From DASRBN01 sp035294305 (GTDB taxonomy: Bacteria; Chloroflexota; Ktedonobacteria; Ktedonobacterales; Ktedonobacteraceae): DNA of 64,000 nucleotides. The notes beneath the pieces were generated by a model, which saw only the letters and a program-made list of their open reading frames with translations, was not told the origin of the DNA and did not search any database. How positions within the stretch are numbered: position 1 is the first letter of the stretch; every line of letters starts with the position of its first letter. Shown in pieces: positions 35,620 through 44,893 of this stretch. The stretch lies in assembly GCA_035294305.1 (NCBI GenBank), contig DATGLD010000030.1, forward strand, positions 1 through 64,000, written 5' to 3'. The position numbers and the translations under genes were made by a program.

Positions 35620-36744
35620 TTAACGGGAAACAACGAGCGGAGGTAAAGAAGCATCCACCTCCTGGTTTTGCTTAGCATATTGGGCGTCGCGGCGCATGAC
35701 ACGGTTGAGGGAGGCAATGGCACATTCAATCATGCCATCATCGGGTTCGCGTGTGGTCAAACCCTGTAAGGCAAGCCCAGGCGCAAGTAGCCAGCGAACG
35801 ACGCGAAAACGATAGTTAGCCGCTCCCAGGCGCATCAATTCATAAGCAATCCCGGCAACGACAGGCACTAGAAGTATGCGCGAAGCGACCTTTATTAAGA
35901 AGGAAGGCGAGCCGACAAAAGCGAAGACGACGATTGAAACAACCACGACCAGCAGGAGAAAACCGGTGCCACAACGGGTATGCACACGTGAGGCCTTGCG
36001 AACATGCTCAATATCCAGCGGGTCGCCGTGTTCCATCGCATTAATGGCCTTGTGCTCCGCTCCATGATAGCCGAAGACGCGCTGGATGTCAGGTACTCGC
36101 CCAATGAGGTAGATATAGCCGATCAAGAGCGCAAGACGAATCAAACCCTCGATTACCAGGCTGAGCCAGCCCTGGCCAATCTGGTTGTGAAGCAAGCCTG
36201 TAATCAGTAACGGGCCAAGAAAGAAAACGACAATGGCAAATCCCAATGAGACAACTAGCGTCAATACTAGAGCTATGCCGCCGAGCTGTGGAGGTGGCGC
36301 AAGTTTCTCAGGCAAATCACCGGTTGTAGACTCCCTACCAACCATTGTGCCCCCACGTCCTGTAGGGAGAGCGGCCTGTCCCTGTCCCGCGGCCTGTTCC
36401 CGTTCCGGTGTCCCCATGCGGGTGGAAAAAATCATCTGGGGCGATTCTTGTGGTTGCCCTAAAATCTCCCCACCGGTTCGAGTATCAGGGTTAATAGCGC
36501 CGGTAGCGATGTTTGCCGAGAGCGTCATCAATCGTGTGCCCAGTACGAGCATTTCCCATAACAGCAACATACCGCGTAGAAAAGGGAGGCGAAAGAGGCG
36601 ATTCTGGTAGAGTCGAGGATTGAGAGCTTCTTCATAGAGATAGATGCTGTTATCAGGTCGCCGCACCGCCACGGCGGCCGACGTACGACCCCGCATCATC
36701 ACGCCCTCCATTACCGCCTGACCACCATAATAGAATGTTGCCAT
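35620..36744 (-). CDS. DUF1385 membrane protein (YqhQ-like)
   Basis: 374 residues with the family signature YYGGQAVMEGVMMRGRTSAAVAVR at the start and RLPFLRGMLLLWEMLVLGTRLM after it. A later core runs from YHGAEHKAINAMEHGDPLDIEHVRKASRVHTRCGTGF to the end; the His and Glu residues there could bind metal. About five membrane helices. The function is unknown in all genomes. A low-complexity loop (about 110-150) is inserted in the N-terminal half. Confidence 0.88.
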   Translation of the reverse strand: MATFYYGGQAVMEGVMMRGRTSAAVAVRRPDNSIYLYEEALNPRLYQNRLFRLPFLRGMLLLWEMLVLGTRLMTLSANIATGAINPDTRTGGEILGQPQESPQMIFSTRMGTPEREQAAGQGQAALPTGRGGTMVGRESTTGDLPEKLAPPPQLGGIALVLTLVVSLGFAIVVFFLGPLLITGLLHNQIGQGWLSLVIEGLIRLALLIGYIYLIGRVPDIQRVFGYHGAEHKAINAMEHGDPLDIEHVRKASRVHTRCGTGFLLLVVVVSIVVFAFVGSPSFLIKVASRILLVPVVAGIAYELMRLGAANYRFRVVRWLLAPGLALQGLTTREPDDGMIECAIASLNRVMRRDAQYAKQNQEVDASLPPLVVSR

Positions 36745-36839
36745 AACTACTCCTCCGTGCTGTATGGTTCATAACCTGGTTCAGCCTCTACTATAAGCAT
36801 GCGATCATATAATTGTATCATCTCGTCTCTACGCTCCTC

Positions 36840-38360
36840 TTAGCGGGAAGGTTTATTCCGTATTTGCTGTAGCGATAGGTGAGATGAACGGCTGCGGGGG
36901 CTGCTGGTGTTGAGAGTCCTGCGTGCCGGGCGCCGCAGAATTCTTAAACGCGGTAGAGGTAGCCTGTGACGCATGAATGTGCCCCGGCGCAGCCGCAGCG
37001 AGGCATAACGTGGGTGTAGAACGCGCATGGATGCGCCCGAGCGCATTTGAATGGGCATCGTGTATGATTGTCTCACCGGCTCGAAATGTTCCCAGATGCC
37101 CAGTGCGCCAGCGGGAGGTAGAAAACCAAGAATAGTTCGAGCGATGTCGAAAGCGGCATATGGGCGGCTGGTGCGCTTCTCATTTGCCAGTTGCTCGTTC
37201 AGGACCTCTGACCCTGGTTTTAACAAACGACGCAAGGCGCCTATCAACTCAACCGAATCATAGGCCATAGTACCCACCTTGTTTTCAAGCACATAGGTCA
37301 CATTGCCCTCCTCCTGACCTGGGACATAGCCATTCAGAATGATCGGCAGGTTACAGGCCATCGCTTCACAGATCGTGCCGGGACCAGCCTTGGTCACAAT
37401 CACGTCCGCGGCGTGCATCATTTCAGGCATATTATGCACAAAACCGAAAATCTTCGCGGGCACCTGTAAGCTGGAACGAGAGCGCTGCAGGTGGGCGTAC
37501 AGGCGCTTGTTGCGACCGGTAACAATCAGCAATTGGACAGGCAGGTGGGCCTGAGAGATAAAATTTACGGAGGCTCGCAGGCCACGTGTGCCTTCACCGC
37601 CGCCTACTAATAAGATGACCGGCTTGCCCGGTTCCAGTCCCAATTTGCGCTGTAATTCCTCTTTACTCTCAGATGGCAGCGTAAACTTGGGATCGATGGG
37701 CATGCCAAGCAGGTGAATGCGTTCAGGATCGATGCCATTTTGAATATAGATGTCCCTGGCATGCTCGGTCGGGACAACATAAGCGTCGGCCCCTGGAGCG
37801 ATCCAGGCCTGATGTACGCTGACCAGGTCGGTGACCACTGTAATAAAAGGAACGGGGAGACCCAGGTCTTGTAAAGCACGGATGGTGATGTGATTGAGCA
37901 TAGGGTGAATGGAAACAATCACATCGGGCCGCACACTGGTTATCAGGCGCAGCAGCCCGTTATAAACGAGTGGGCCTGCTACCTGCTCTACGGCTAAGAC
38001 TCTCCTGGCCTGGTTACTCAAATGAAAAACACGCCCATAGAGTTTAGGATTATAGCGAATCGCCGGGCCGTAGAGCCTGACGGCTTCCCGTAAAGGGAAA
38101 TGGCTATATTCTTTGAACACGTCGACAATCTCAATATGGTACGTTGGCGGTGGGGGTAGGGGAGATGGAGAAGGCTTGCTACTTGCGTCTTCATCAAAAG
38201 CATGGTGCTGCGCGCCCCATTGTTCTTGCTCATGTTGCGCAATCAAAATGATGGCATTACGAATAGCATTTGCAGCGCTGCGGTGCCCTGCCCCGGTGTC
38301 AGCGATGAGGAACAGAATGGTCCTTTGAGGCGCCTTCAATGAGTAACTCCCCTCATGCAT
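36840..38360 (-). CDS. GT28-type glycolipid glycosyltransferase (diacylglycerol glucosyl/galactosyltransferase-like)
   Basis: About 506 residues; ATG 38360 follows GGGAGG (GTG 38372 is an alternative). Motifs: ILFLIADTGAGHRSAANAIRNA (acceptor side, as in MGDG synthase and UgtP), DVIVSIHPMLNH, VILLVGGGEGTRGLRASVNF and the sugar-nucleotide site VTKAGPGTICEAMACNLPIILNGYVPGQEEGNVTYVLE. It probably adds hexose to diacylglycerol at the inner face of the membrane. The last 90 residues are unusually Arg-rich and not typical of the family. Confidence 0.87.
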   Translation of the reverse strand: MHEGSYSLKAPQRTILFLIADTGAGHRSAANAIRNAIILIAQHEQEQWGAQHHAFDEDASSKPSPSPLPPPPTYHIEIVDVFKEYSHFPLREAVRLYGPAIRYNPKLYGRVFHLSNQARRVLAVEQVAGPLVYNGLLRLITSVRPDVIVSIHPMLNHITIRALQDLGLPVPFITVVTDLVSVHQAWIAPGADAYVVPTEHARDIYIQNGIDPERIHLLGMPIDPKFTLPSESKEELQRKLGLEPGKPVILLVGGGEGTRGLRASVNFISQAHLPVQLLIVTGRNKRLYAHLQRSRSSLQVPAKIFGFVHNMPEMMHAADVIVTKAGPGTICEAMACNLPIILNGYVPGQEEGNVTYVLENKVGTMAYDSVELIGALRRLLKPGSEVLNEQLANEKRTSRPYAAFDIARTILGFLPPAGALGIWEHFEPVRQSYTMPIQMRSGASMRVLHPRYASLRLRRGTFMRHRLPLPRLRILRRPARRTLNTSSPRSRSSHLSLQQIRNKPSR

Positions 38361-38377
38361 ATTGCCTCCCACATACA

Positions 38378-38418
38378 GAAAAAAAGGGATAAAGGATTAT
38401 GCAGAACCCTTCATCCCT
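38378..38418 (-). terminator. Terminator of rpmE
   Basis: On the minus strand, an AGGGATGAAGG... stem pairs with ...CCTTTATCCCT (38385-38390 with 38413-38418 at its base) and is followed by seven T. It lies 22 bp after the rpmE stop. Confidence 0.8.
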
Positions 38419-38439
38419 GCTTTTCCATATCCTGAGAAA

Positions 38440-38649
38440 TTACTCTTCTTCCGACAAGTTGAAGCGTTTGCGGAAGCGCTCCACGCGACCGGCGGAGTCC
38501 AGAATGCGCTGCTGCCCGGTAAAGAATGGGTGACACTTTGAGCAAACATCGACCTTCAATACGGGTTTAATGCTGACGGTCTTAAAGCTATTGCCACAGG
38601 CGCAGCTGACTGTAGCTTCGACATAATTTGGATGTATTCCTTTTTTCAT
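38440..38649 (-). CDS. rpmE: Ribosomal protein bL31, zinc-binding form
   Basis: 69 residues, normal length. MKKGIHPNYVEATVSCACGN and KVDVCSKCHPFFTGQQRILDSAGRVERFRKRF carry the zinc ligands CxC and CxxC. This is a component of the 50S subunit at the inter-subunit bridge; the Cys-containing form is zinc-dependent and often swapped for a Cys-free paralogue in zinc shortage. It is followed by its own terminator. Confidence 0.97.
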   Translation of the reverse strand: MKKGIHPNYVEATVSCACGNSFKTVSIKPVLKVDVCSKCHPFFTGQQRILDSAGRVERFRKRFNLSEEE

Positions 38650-38870
38650 GGCAACTCCGTAACTTCAGATTGGCAATCCAGGCCAATGCCTGGTGGGATT
38701 CATAATATGGCTGTGAGCATGATTGTACATGGATGGCGCGTTTCCGTCAAGTCAACTTCTCGTCCCTACAGAGGGCTGTACATCTGACCCCAATATCCAT
38801 ATTCCATGACCATATTCTATCATAGATAACAACAATTTCAGCATGTTTATGCCCGAATTTCTCATGCGGC

Positions 38871-38898
38871 AGAGATTCTGAGCGTGGCGAAGAATCTC
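38871..38898. repeat. Degenerate copy of a palindromic repeat
   Basis: AGAGATTCT and AGAATCTC form an 8-bp inverted pair around a short spacer containing GTGGCGA. The sequence matches a decayed version of the long palindrome at 45509-45574. The surrounding 38650-38924 shows no gene. Confidence 0.4.
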
Positions 38899-38924
38899 GC
38901 GACTTACCGGTAATCACCAGTGGT

Positions 38925-39743
38925 CTATATTGACAGCAGGGCCTCTACCCATTCGGAAGCTGAGCCGGTGACCGACCAGTGCGAACTGCTGCCCAGGGTG
39001 TTGGATATCGTTGTCTCATAACCAAGCATGATGACATAGGTGTTGTCTTTGTATTGCAGGTTGAAGGCTTCGCATTCGAGTTTCCCTACATAGAACGAGG
39101 CTCTTTGCTTGACGGAACGCAGGTCTTTGAGAGGAGCGTAGAAGAATACGCGCTTCTCGCCACGATTTTCTGTGCAGAGCAGGTGATTCTCGAAGAGGTA
39201 GAGCCTTCCCCTTGCTACTAGCTCACCCTGCGTATTGAGCAGGGTCATCAGCGTGAAGAGGCGTGGGTGCCGTACTTCCACATGTGTGGCTAATCCCTGT
39301 TCCACTTCGGCGCGCTGTTGAGGCCACATGCCTTCTAGATGAAGGCGAACAAAGCGGGTCTTTCCAATCAGATGTCCCAATCCCTCCTTCCCCTTGCTGG
39401 CGCGCAGGTAATCTTCTCCCTCATTGACGGCAAAGCGCGCTTCAGTCCATTCCATCTGCTGCTCTTTCTCACCTGGATACTGCACGCGCAGGCGGGCCGG
39501 CTCGATCCACAAACCGGCCCGCGCATAACTATACTGAAAGTAGAGCATGGGCATCAGAAAAACGAAGCCGATAACCGCCAGGATAGAGGCAAAGACAACA
39601 TAGGCGCCGAGCCCGGCAGGTAGCGCCGTAACGTTAGAGAGGATGGCCAGCCCGCCAAAAACTCCTAAAAGGAAGGCGCAAATGGCGGTCAAGAGCGTGA
39701 TGCGACGCTGGTGCAGCGCGAAACGATATCGTGAAACGGGCAT
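38925..39743 (-). CDS. Two-helix membrane protein, unknown function
   Basis: 272 residues. Two adjacent N-terminal helices (about 17-37 and 43-66) are followed by a soluble part rich in beta strands (from ARAGLWIEPARLRVQY on), with a repeated look of PH-like modules: WTEARFAVNEGED, then VRLHLEGMWPQQR, and MTLLNTQGELVARGRLYLFENHLLCTENRGEKRVFFYAPLKDLRSV. Probably membrane-anchored and cytoplasmic. No family is recognised. Confidence 0.7.
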   Translation of the reverse strand: MPVSRYRFALHQRRITLLTAICAFLLGVFGGLAILSNVTALPAGLGAYVVFASILAVIGFVFLMPMLYFQYSYARAGLWIEPARLRVQYPGEKEQQMEWTEARFAVNEGEDYLRASKGKEGLGHLIGKTRFVRLHLEGMWPQQRAEVEQGLATHVEVRHPRLFTLMTLLNTQGELVARGRLYLFENHLLCTENRGEKRVFFYAPLKDLRSVKQRASFYVGKLECEAFNLQYKDNTYVIMLGYETTISNTLGSSSHWSVTGSASEWVEALLSI

Positions 39744-39837
39744 ACCCTACACCCCAGTCAAAAAAGATGTGTGATACACTACTATTGTGAACAAACTATC
39801 CGGTTGAAGTGTAGCACATAGAGGAACTTTTTACAGC

Positions 39838-41148
39838 ATGCTAGAACGATATTCACTGCCGGAGATGGCGAACATCTGGTCGGCAGTACATAAAACGGAT
39901 ATGTGGCTGAGGGTCGAATTGCTCGTTTGCGAGGGATGGGCGCGCGAAGGCGTCATCCCTGGAGAAGCCATGCAAAAGATACGCGCCGCAAACTACAACC
40001 TGCAGCGCATGCAAGAGATTGAGCGGGAAACGCATCATGATATCATTTCGTTCCTGCGCTCGATTCAGGAACAGCTGGGGCCGGAGGGGCGTTTTATTCA
40101 CCTGGGGCTGACCTCTTCGGACGTACTGGACACCGCGCTGGCGGCGCAAATCAAGGAGGCCGGGGTATTGTTGAGCGAGTCGCTGGACGAATTGACCCGG
40201 GCGGTTGCAAAACAGGCGCTACGCTATAAGTATACGTTGATGGCAGGACGCACGCATGGCGTTCATGCCGAGCCGATTACTTTTGGTTTGAAACTGGCGT
40301 TGTGGGTAGATGAATTGCGGCGTGGCCAGCAGCGGCTGGCCGCAGCATTGGAGCAGGTGACGGTAGGTAAGATTTCTGGCGCTGTAGGGACGCATGCCAC
40401 GGTGCCTCCACAGATCGAGGAATTTGTTTGCGAGCAGATGGGCCTTGGCGTGGCAGTGATTTCCAGCCAGATTGTGCAGCGTGATCGCCACGCGCATTTC
40501 ATGACCGCACTGGCCTTGATCGGTAGTTCGCTGGAGAAGATGGCGCAGGAGATTCGTCACCTGCAGCGAACAGAGGTGGGCGAGGCTTTTGAGCCGTTTA
40601 GCGCTGGCCAGCAGGGTTCATCGGCCATGCCGCACAAACGCAATCCCGAACTCTGCGAACGCATCTGCGGCCTGGCGCGCGTGCTGCGTGGATACGCGGT
40701 GACCTCGATGGAGAATGTAGCCCTCTGGCACGAACGTGATATCAGCCATTCTTCGGCAGAACGCATCATCATACCCGATGCCTGTACGCTGCTGCATTAT
40801 ATGCTGCGCCTCTTCACAAATGTGATGCGCGATTTGCAGGTTGATGAGGAGCGCATGCGCGCCAATCTAAATATGACGGGAGGGCTGATTTTCTCACAAC
40901 GCATCCTGCTCGCTCTGATCGATAAAGGGGTGGGCCGGCAGGAAGCCTACAAGATGGTACAGCGCAGCGCGAAAAAAGTCTGGAGCATGGCGAGCAAAGG
41001 GCCAGTCGCGGGGCCGGCATTAGTCGAAGCTCTAGGCAGCGATCCGGAGGTAAGCCAGTATCTCACACGGGCAGAGCTAGCATCACTGACGAATACTGAT
41101 TATTATATAAAGTATATCGACACGTCATTTAAGAGGATTGGCCTATAA
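39838..41148 (+). CDS. purB: Adenylosuccinate lyase
   Basis: 436 residues, standard length. Signatures: HDIISFLRSIQEQLG (with the His region), HLGLTSSDVLDTALA, MAGRTHGVHAEPITFG and the fumarase/lyase signature GSSAMPHKRNPE. It makes fumarate and IMP-pathway intermediates (AMP from adenylosuccinate, AICAR from SAICAR). It is followed one base later by a membrane glycosyltransferase gene, so they are likely co-transcribed despite different roles. Confidence 0.97.
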   Translation: MLERYSLPEMANIWSAVHKTDMWLRVELLVCEGWAREGVIPGEAMQKIRAANYNLQRMQEIERETHHDIISFLRSIQEQLGPEGRFIHLGLTSSDVLDTALAAQIKEAGVLLSESLDELTRAVAKQALRYKYTLMAGRTHGVHAEPITFGLKLALWVDELRRGQQRLAAALEQVTVGKISGAVGTHATVPPQIEEFVCEQMGLGVAVISSQIVQRDRHAHFMTALALIGSSLEKMAQEIRHLQRTEVGEAFEPFSAGQQGSSAMPHKRNPELCERICGLARVLRGYAVTSMENVALWHERDISHSSAERIIIPDACTLLHYMLRLFTNVMRDLQVDEERMRANLNMTGGLIFSQRILLALIDKGVGRQEAYKMVQRSAKKVWSMASKGPVAGPALVEALGSDPEVSQYLTRAELASLTNTDYYIKYIDTSFKRIGL

Positions 41149-41149
41149 C

Positions 41150-42769
41150 ATGGGGAAAGATTCAAGGAGCGGGTTATTGAGCATCGGCATGCTCCTTGAA
41201 CTCCTTTACCTCTTTTTAGTGGCTCTTTGCGCTGTGCCGCAGCTGCATCTCCATCCTACACCATTGCTTGCGGGACGGCCATGGATGCTCGCCCTTTCAC
41301 ACCTGCTCTTTCCAGGAGCGTGGATGGGCGCCGGTCATCCTGCGAGTGCGGGTTGGCCCTATATCTTACTACTGGCCGTTATTCTGCTGGCGCTTGCTAT
41401 TCTTCACCTGTTCGCGGTTGGGAAGATAAATAAACGAGATTTGAGCAGAGAAAATGCCTCCTGCTCTGCTGGCTGGTTATTGTTGCTGCTAATAGGAGCA
41501 GTGATTTTCGGCATAACACTGCTGGCGCAACCGGCGCTTTTCTCAGATGATGTGTTTCGCTACATCTTTACCGGTCGCATACTAACTGTATATCACGCCG
41601 ATCCCATGACAACAGCGCCTGCGCAGTTTCCCCATGACCCATATCTCTCCTGGATAGCTCAGCCGGGTATGCCGAATGTCTATGGCCCATTATGGCTGAC
41701 TTTTACATCCCTGCTGGCGCGCATCGATGGCTCCCCTGTGACCATGCTGCTGCTTTTCAAGGCCTCTACTCTTGTTTTTCATCTGCTGGATTGCGTGATA
41801 ATATGGGCCATTCTTGGGAAGATTGCCCCAACGCGGCGCTTCCTGGGAACACTGCTCTATGCCTGGAATCCGCTTGTCTTGATCGAAAGTGCCGGGAATG
41901 GCCATAATGAGGCGGCATTGATCCTCCTATTGTTACTGGCGACATGGCTTTATGTACAGCGTGAATCCTACCCTGAACGCGATCAATCTGGTTCCTACAC
42001 TCCTCCCCAAGGGAAGGGGATCTGGTACGAAATCGGAGCGTTAGTGTTGCTGGGAACAGCAGCGGCTATCAATTTTATCGCTTTGCTGGTAGCAGTGATG
42101 TTTATCTGGTTCGTCGTACGCAAACACCGCAGCGTAGCCAGAGTGAGCCGGGATGCTGGTTGGCGGGTAGTGCTGGTGCTGATTCCTGTTGTGTTGCTCT
42201 ACCTTCCATTCTGGCAGGGAGGCGCCACATACCTGGCTATTACCTCGAACACCAGTATAGAACCAACGGGAATCTCTTTCGTCAATATGCTGGCAACACC
42301 ACTACGGGGGTTCTTCAGTTTTTTAGCAGTGCTTTCAAACTACCATTCACCCGATGTTGAACCGGTCCCTGCCGCCAATGCGACAGTGCTGGGTACGAGC
42401 ATCTTTATGTATGCCCTGATCTATCTTTACTTGCTGAGCAAGATGCGCAAAGGTGGGCAATTTGATACGCTGCTCAGGAGTTGGAGCACTGCGCTTGTGG
42501 GATACATAATATTGGCAGTGGGAGCATTCTGGCCGTCATTTGTTTTATGGGCGCTGTGGGTTACGGTCCTGCGTCGTTTTGATGCGTTGAATGTCAGCGT
42601 TCTGTTACTTTCGTATACTGCTCTTCTTATCTATCCACTGCTGTACGTTGGAAGCGGGCCGGCGGCCGTTTATGCGTCAATACTCATCTTTGGCATACCT
42701 CTCGTCTATTTATTATTGCCACTCAGGAAGCGAAGGTCAGAAAGGAACAGACTCTTCTATGGCGGATGA
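41150..42769 (+). CDS. Multi-helix polyprenol-phosphate-sugar glycosyltransferase-like membrane protein
   Basis: 539 residues from ATG 41150, about 12 or more helices. The loop LFSDDVFRYIFTGRILTVYHADPMT with paired acids, NVYGPLWLTFTSLLA and LYAWNPLVLIESAGNGHNEA resemble MptB-like mannosyltransferases (GT-C fold), which use polyprenol-phosphate sugars on the outer membrane face. Acceptor and sugar are unknown; lipid or cell-wall glycan is a reasonable guess. Its 3' end overlaps fni by 11 bp. Confidence 0.8.
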   Translation: MGKDSRSGLLSIGMLLELLYLFLVALCAVPQLHLHPTPLLAGRPWMLALSHLLFPGAWMGAGHPASAGWPYILLLAVILLALAILHLFAVGKINKRDLSRENASCSAGWLLLLLIGAVIFGITLLAQPALFSDDVFRYIFTGRILTVYHADPMTTAPAQFPHDPYLSWIAQPGMPNVYGPLWLTFTSLLARIDGSPVTMLLLFKASTLVFHLLDCVIIWAILGKIAPTRRFLGTLLYAWNPLVLIESAGNGHNEAALILLLLLATWLYVQRESYPERDQSGSYTPPQGKGIWYEIGALVLLGTAAAINFIALLVAVMFIWFVVRKHRSVARVSRDAGWRVVLVLIPVVLLYLPFWQGGATYLAITSNTSIEPTGISFVNMLATPLRGFFSFLAVLSNYHSPDVEPVPAANATVLGTSIFMYALIYLYLLSKMRKGGQFDTLLRSWSTALVGYIILAVGAFWPSFVLWALWVTVLRRFDALNVSVLLLSYTALLIYPLLYVGSGPAAVYASILIFGIPLVYLLLPLRKRRSERNRLFYGG

Positions 42770-43928
42770 AGTCAAACAACGCAAGATCGAACATGTCAGT
42801 GTAGCCCTGGAACAGGGTATTTCTGTGGCGCAACGGGCCAATTGGAATGATATACAACTCGTACACCAGGCATTACCGGAGGTGAATCTGGATGAGGTGG
42901 ATACATCCGTAACATTCCTCGGCCACACATTGCGTTATCCCATCTTTATTTCTTCCATGACGGGAGGGCATCCCGATGTTACCTCGATTAACCGCAACCT
43001 GGCGCGCGCGGCGGAAGAATACGGCCTGGCGCTGGGCGTAGGTAGCCAGCGGGCGGGCATTGTCAATCCAGAGGTGGCAGGAAGCTATGCGGTCACACGC
43101 GAACACGCGCCGGATACCTTCTTAATCGCAAATATCGGCGCGCCACAGTTGATCGAGCAGTCGCGCCATCCCGCATTCACGCTTGAACAGGTCCAGCGGG
43201 CCATCGATATGATTGGCGCTAATGCCCTGGCAGTGCATATGAACAGCTTGCAAGAGGCGGCTCAGCCCGAAGGTGACCGGCGCGCGCTCGGCGAGGCGGC
43301 GGCATTGAAGGCGCTGACCGAGAATATCGCCGTTCCAGTTATTGCCAAGGAGACCGGGGCCGGCGTGTGCCGCGAACAGGCGTTCTTGCTGCGTTCCTGT
43401 GGTGTGTCTGCCATCGATGTTGGAGGAGCGGGCGGCAGCAGCATGTCAGCGATGGAGGCGGCTCGCTCGCAGGCGCGAGGGGATGAGCGTACATACGCTA
43501 TCGGCATGCTCTACCGCGACTGGGGCATAGCCACACCGATCGCGGTCATCGAGGCCGGTACGGCGGCCCTGCCATTGATCTCAACCGGGGGAGTGCGCAA
43601 TGGGCTGGATATGGCACGTGCTCTGGCGCTGGGGGCCAGCCTGGTCGGCATAGGTTTTCCTTTCCTCAAGGCGGCCAGCGAGAGTTACGAGGCTGTTTGC
43701 GAACTGTTAGAGACGCTGGTAGCAGAATTGAAGGTGGCGATGCAGCTGAGCGGGGCCGCGAACATTGCACAACTGCAACAGGCCGACGTGGTGGTTGGCG
43801 GAGAGACCCGCGCATGGTTAACGATGCGCGGCTTCGAGGAGACGTTGAAACAGATGGCACAGCGGCGCTGGTCAAAGATGCAGGCTACAATCAATGGAAT
43901 CACGCCGTATCAAAAGAAGCTTGAGTAG
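42759..43928 (+). CDS. fni: Type 2 isopentenyl-diphosphate delta-isomerase (FMN)
   Basis: 389 residues from ATG 42759, overlapping the upstream gene. Motifs: RKIEHVSVAL, FISSMTGGHPDVTSINRNLA, LGVGSQRAG, AVHMNSLQEAAQPEGDR, VIAKETGAGVC, IDVGGAGGSSMSAME and LISTGGVRNGLDMARALALGASLVGIG. This FMN/NADPH enzyme interconverts IPP and DMAPP and is not related to the metal-dependent type 1 form. It feeds isoprenoid synthesis. The N-terminal 56 codons of the longer open frame lie in the previous gene and are not used. Confidence 0.95.
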   Translation: MADEVKQRKIEHVSVALEQGISVAQRANWNDIQLVHQALPEVNLDEVDTSVTFLGHTLRYPIFISSMTGGHPDVTSINRNLARAAEEYGLALGVGSQRAGIVNPEVAGSYAVTREHAPDTFLIANIGAPQLIEQSRHPAFTLEQVQRAIDMIGANALAVHMNSLQEAAQPEGDRRALGEAAALKALTENIAVPVIAKETGAGVCREQAFLLRSCGVSAIDVGGAGGSSMSAMEAARSQARGDERTYAIGMLYRDWGIATPIAVIEAGTAALPLISTGGVRNGLDMARALALGASLVGIGFPFLKAASESYEAVCELLETLVAELKVAMQLSGAANIAQLQQADVVVGGETRAWLTMRGFEETLKQMAQRRWSKMQATINGITPYQKKLE

Positions 43929-43965
43929 GGACAAACCTGTCTCTTCTGAGACGCTCGATGAAATA

Positions 43966-44165
43966 ATGGCTTACAACAGGGGACGCGCCAACGAGTACGG
44001 CGAATAGTTGTATCGCCAGGGCCGCTACGACCGTGGCGCCAGGGCAAATGCGCGCTGGTGCTCGGAAGTACAGGAAGTCTTTGCCGCACTTGACGCGCTG
44101 GATATCAAAGGCGATGTGCTTGAACTGGCTCCCGGCACCGGCATCTGGATCGAACGTCCCCTGCG
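43966..44165 (+). pseudogene. Fragment of a SAM-dependent methyltransferase
   Basis: An ATG at 43966 gives MAYNRGRANEYGE followed by an in-frame TAG (44005-44007), then LYRQGRYDRGARAN and GDVLELAPGTGIWIE, the SAM-binding motif I. The frame then dissolves against the mobA gene. It is a remnant of a methyltransferase broken by a nonsense change and a 3' truncation. Confidence 0.7.
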
Positions 44166-44195
44166 TTCTGCTGCCTCGATCGGCCCCCAGGCCTT

Positions 44196-44804
44196 CTACG
44201 TTAATCCCCGCAACTCTTCCGGTGTGTTTAGATTGATAAAAGAGCGCAGTTGAGGATCAACCTGGCGTAACTCTTCTTCGGGAATGTACTGCACCGGCGC
44301 CACCTCAAGCAGAGAACGCGGATCGCGCCGTCCCTGGCGAAGGCGCTCCGTGATAAAAGGTAAGATGGAGCGGGAATATATCGCCAGCAGCACTTGAGGG
44401 ACATCATTCGCTATTGGCACAAGCATAGCTCCGGTCAAGGATTGCGAGAGCAGGTAGGAGAGCAGGGCCGGTTGCACAAACGGCATGTCAACGGCGACGA
44501 CCAGGGCGCGCTGCATCGTGATGGCGCTCAATCCACTATAGAGACCCATCAATGGGCCGCGATCAGGCTCCTGATCGAAAACAAGACGTGCGCCCGGCAC
44601 ATTATACTCATTAGAAGCATCTGCTCCATGGCGGGCGACGATCAATACTTCGGGGCAAACGCTTGAGAGGGTGGAGGCAAGGTGTGCCACAAAAGTGATG
44701 GACGAGTTCTCGGGGTGTGGCAGGAGAGCTTTATTCCTGCCCATACGCCTGCTCCGCCCGCCCGCCAGGATAATGCCGCTGGAATTGTTGCTTGGTGAAC
44801 TCAT
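44196..44804 (-). CDS. mobA: Molybdenum cofactor guanylyltransferase (MobA-like)
   Basis: About 202 residues from ATG 44804 (TTG 44822 possible). The nucleotide-binding signature GIILAGGRSRRMGRNKALLPH lies at the start, followed by LVFDQEPDRGPLMGLYSGLSAI and ALVVAVDMPFVQPALLSYLL. It transfers GMP to molybdopterin to give the bis-MGD cofactor of DMSO-reductase-type enzymes. No other moco genes are in the window. A large hairpin lies just upstream. Confidence 0.9.
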   Translation of the reverse strand: MSSPSNNSSGIILAGGRSRRMGRNKALLPHPENSSITFVAHLASTLSSVCPEVLIVARHGADASNEYNVPGARLVFDQEPDRGPLMGLYSGLSAITMQRALVVAVDMPFVQPALLSYLLSQSLTGAMLVPIANDVPQVLLAIYSRSILPFITERLRQGRRDPRSLLEVAPVQYIPEEELRQVDPQLRSFINLNTPEELRGLT

Positions 44805-44816
44805 AGACTTAAAAGA

Positions 44817-44882
44817 GATCAAATGATCAAAAGGAACAAATCAACCACTGGTGCTTGATTTGCTCCTTTTGATCATCTGATC
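44817..44882 (-). terminator. Large hairpin before mobA
   Basis: The 28-bp arms (44817-44844 with 44855-44882) match at 26 of 28 positions, with a 10-nt loop. On the minus strand it follows the stop of the upstream gene and precedes mobA with TCTTTT after it. It could terminate the upstream unit or attenuate mobA. Confidence 0.7.
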
Positions 44883-44893
44883 CCACAAGGATT

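Noticed and set aside
42591..42758. N-terminal extension of fni
   Set aside because: These codons lie inside the preceding glycosyltransferase frame and do not match the isomerase family; ATG 42759 fits the known N-terminus.
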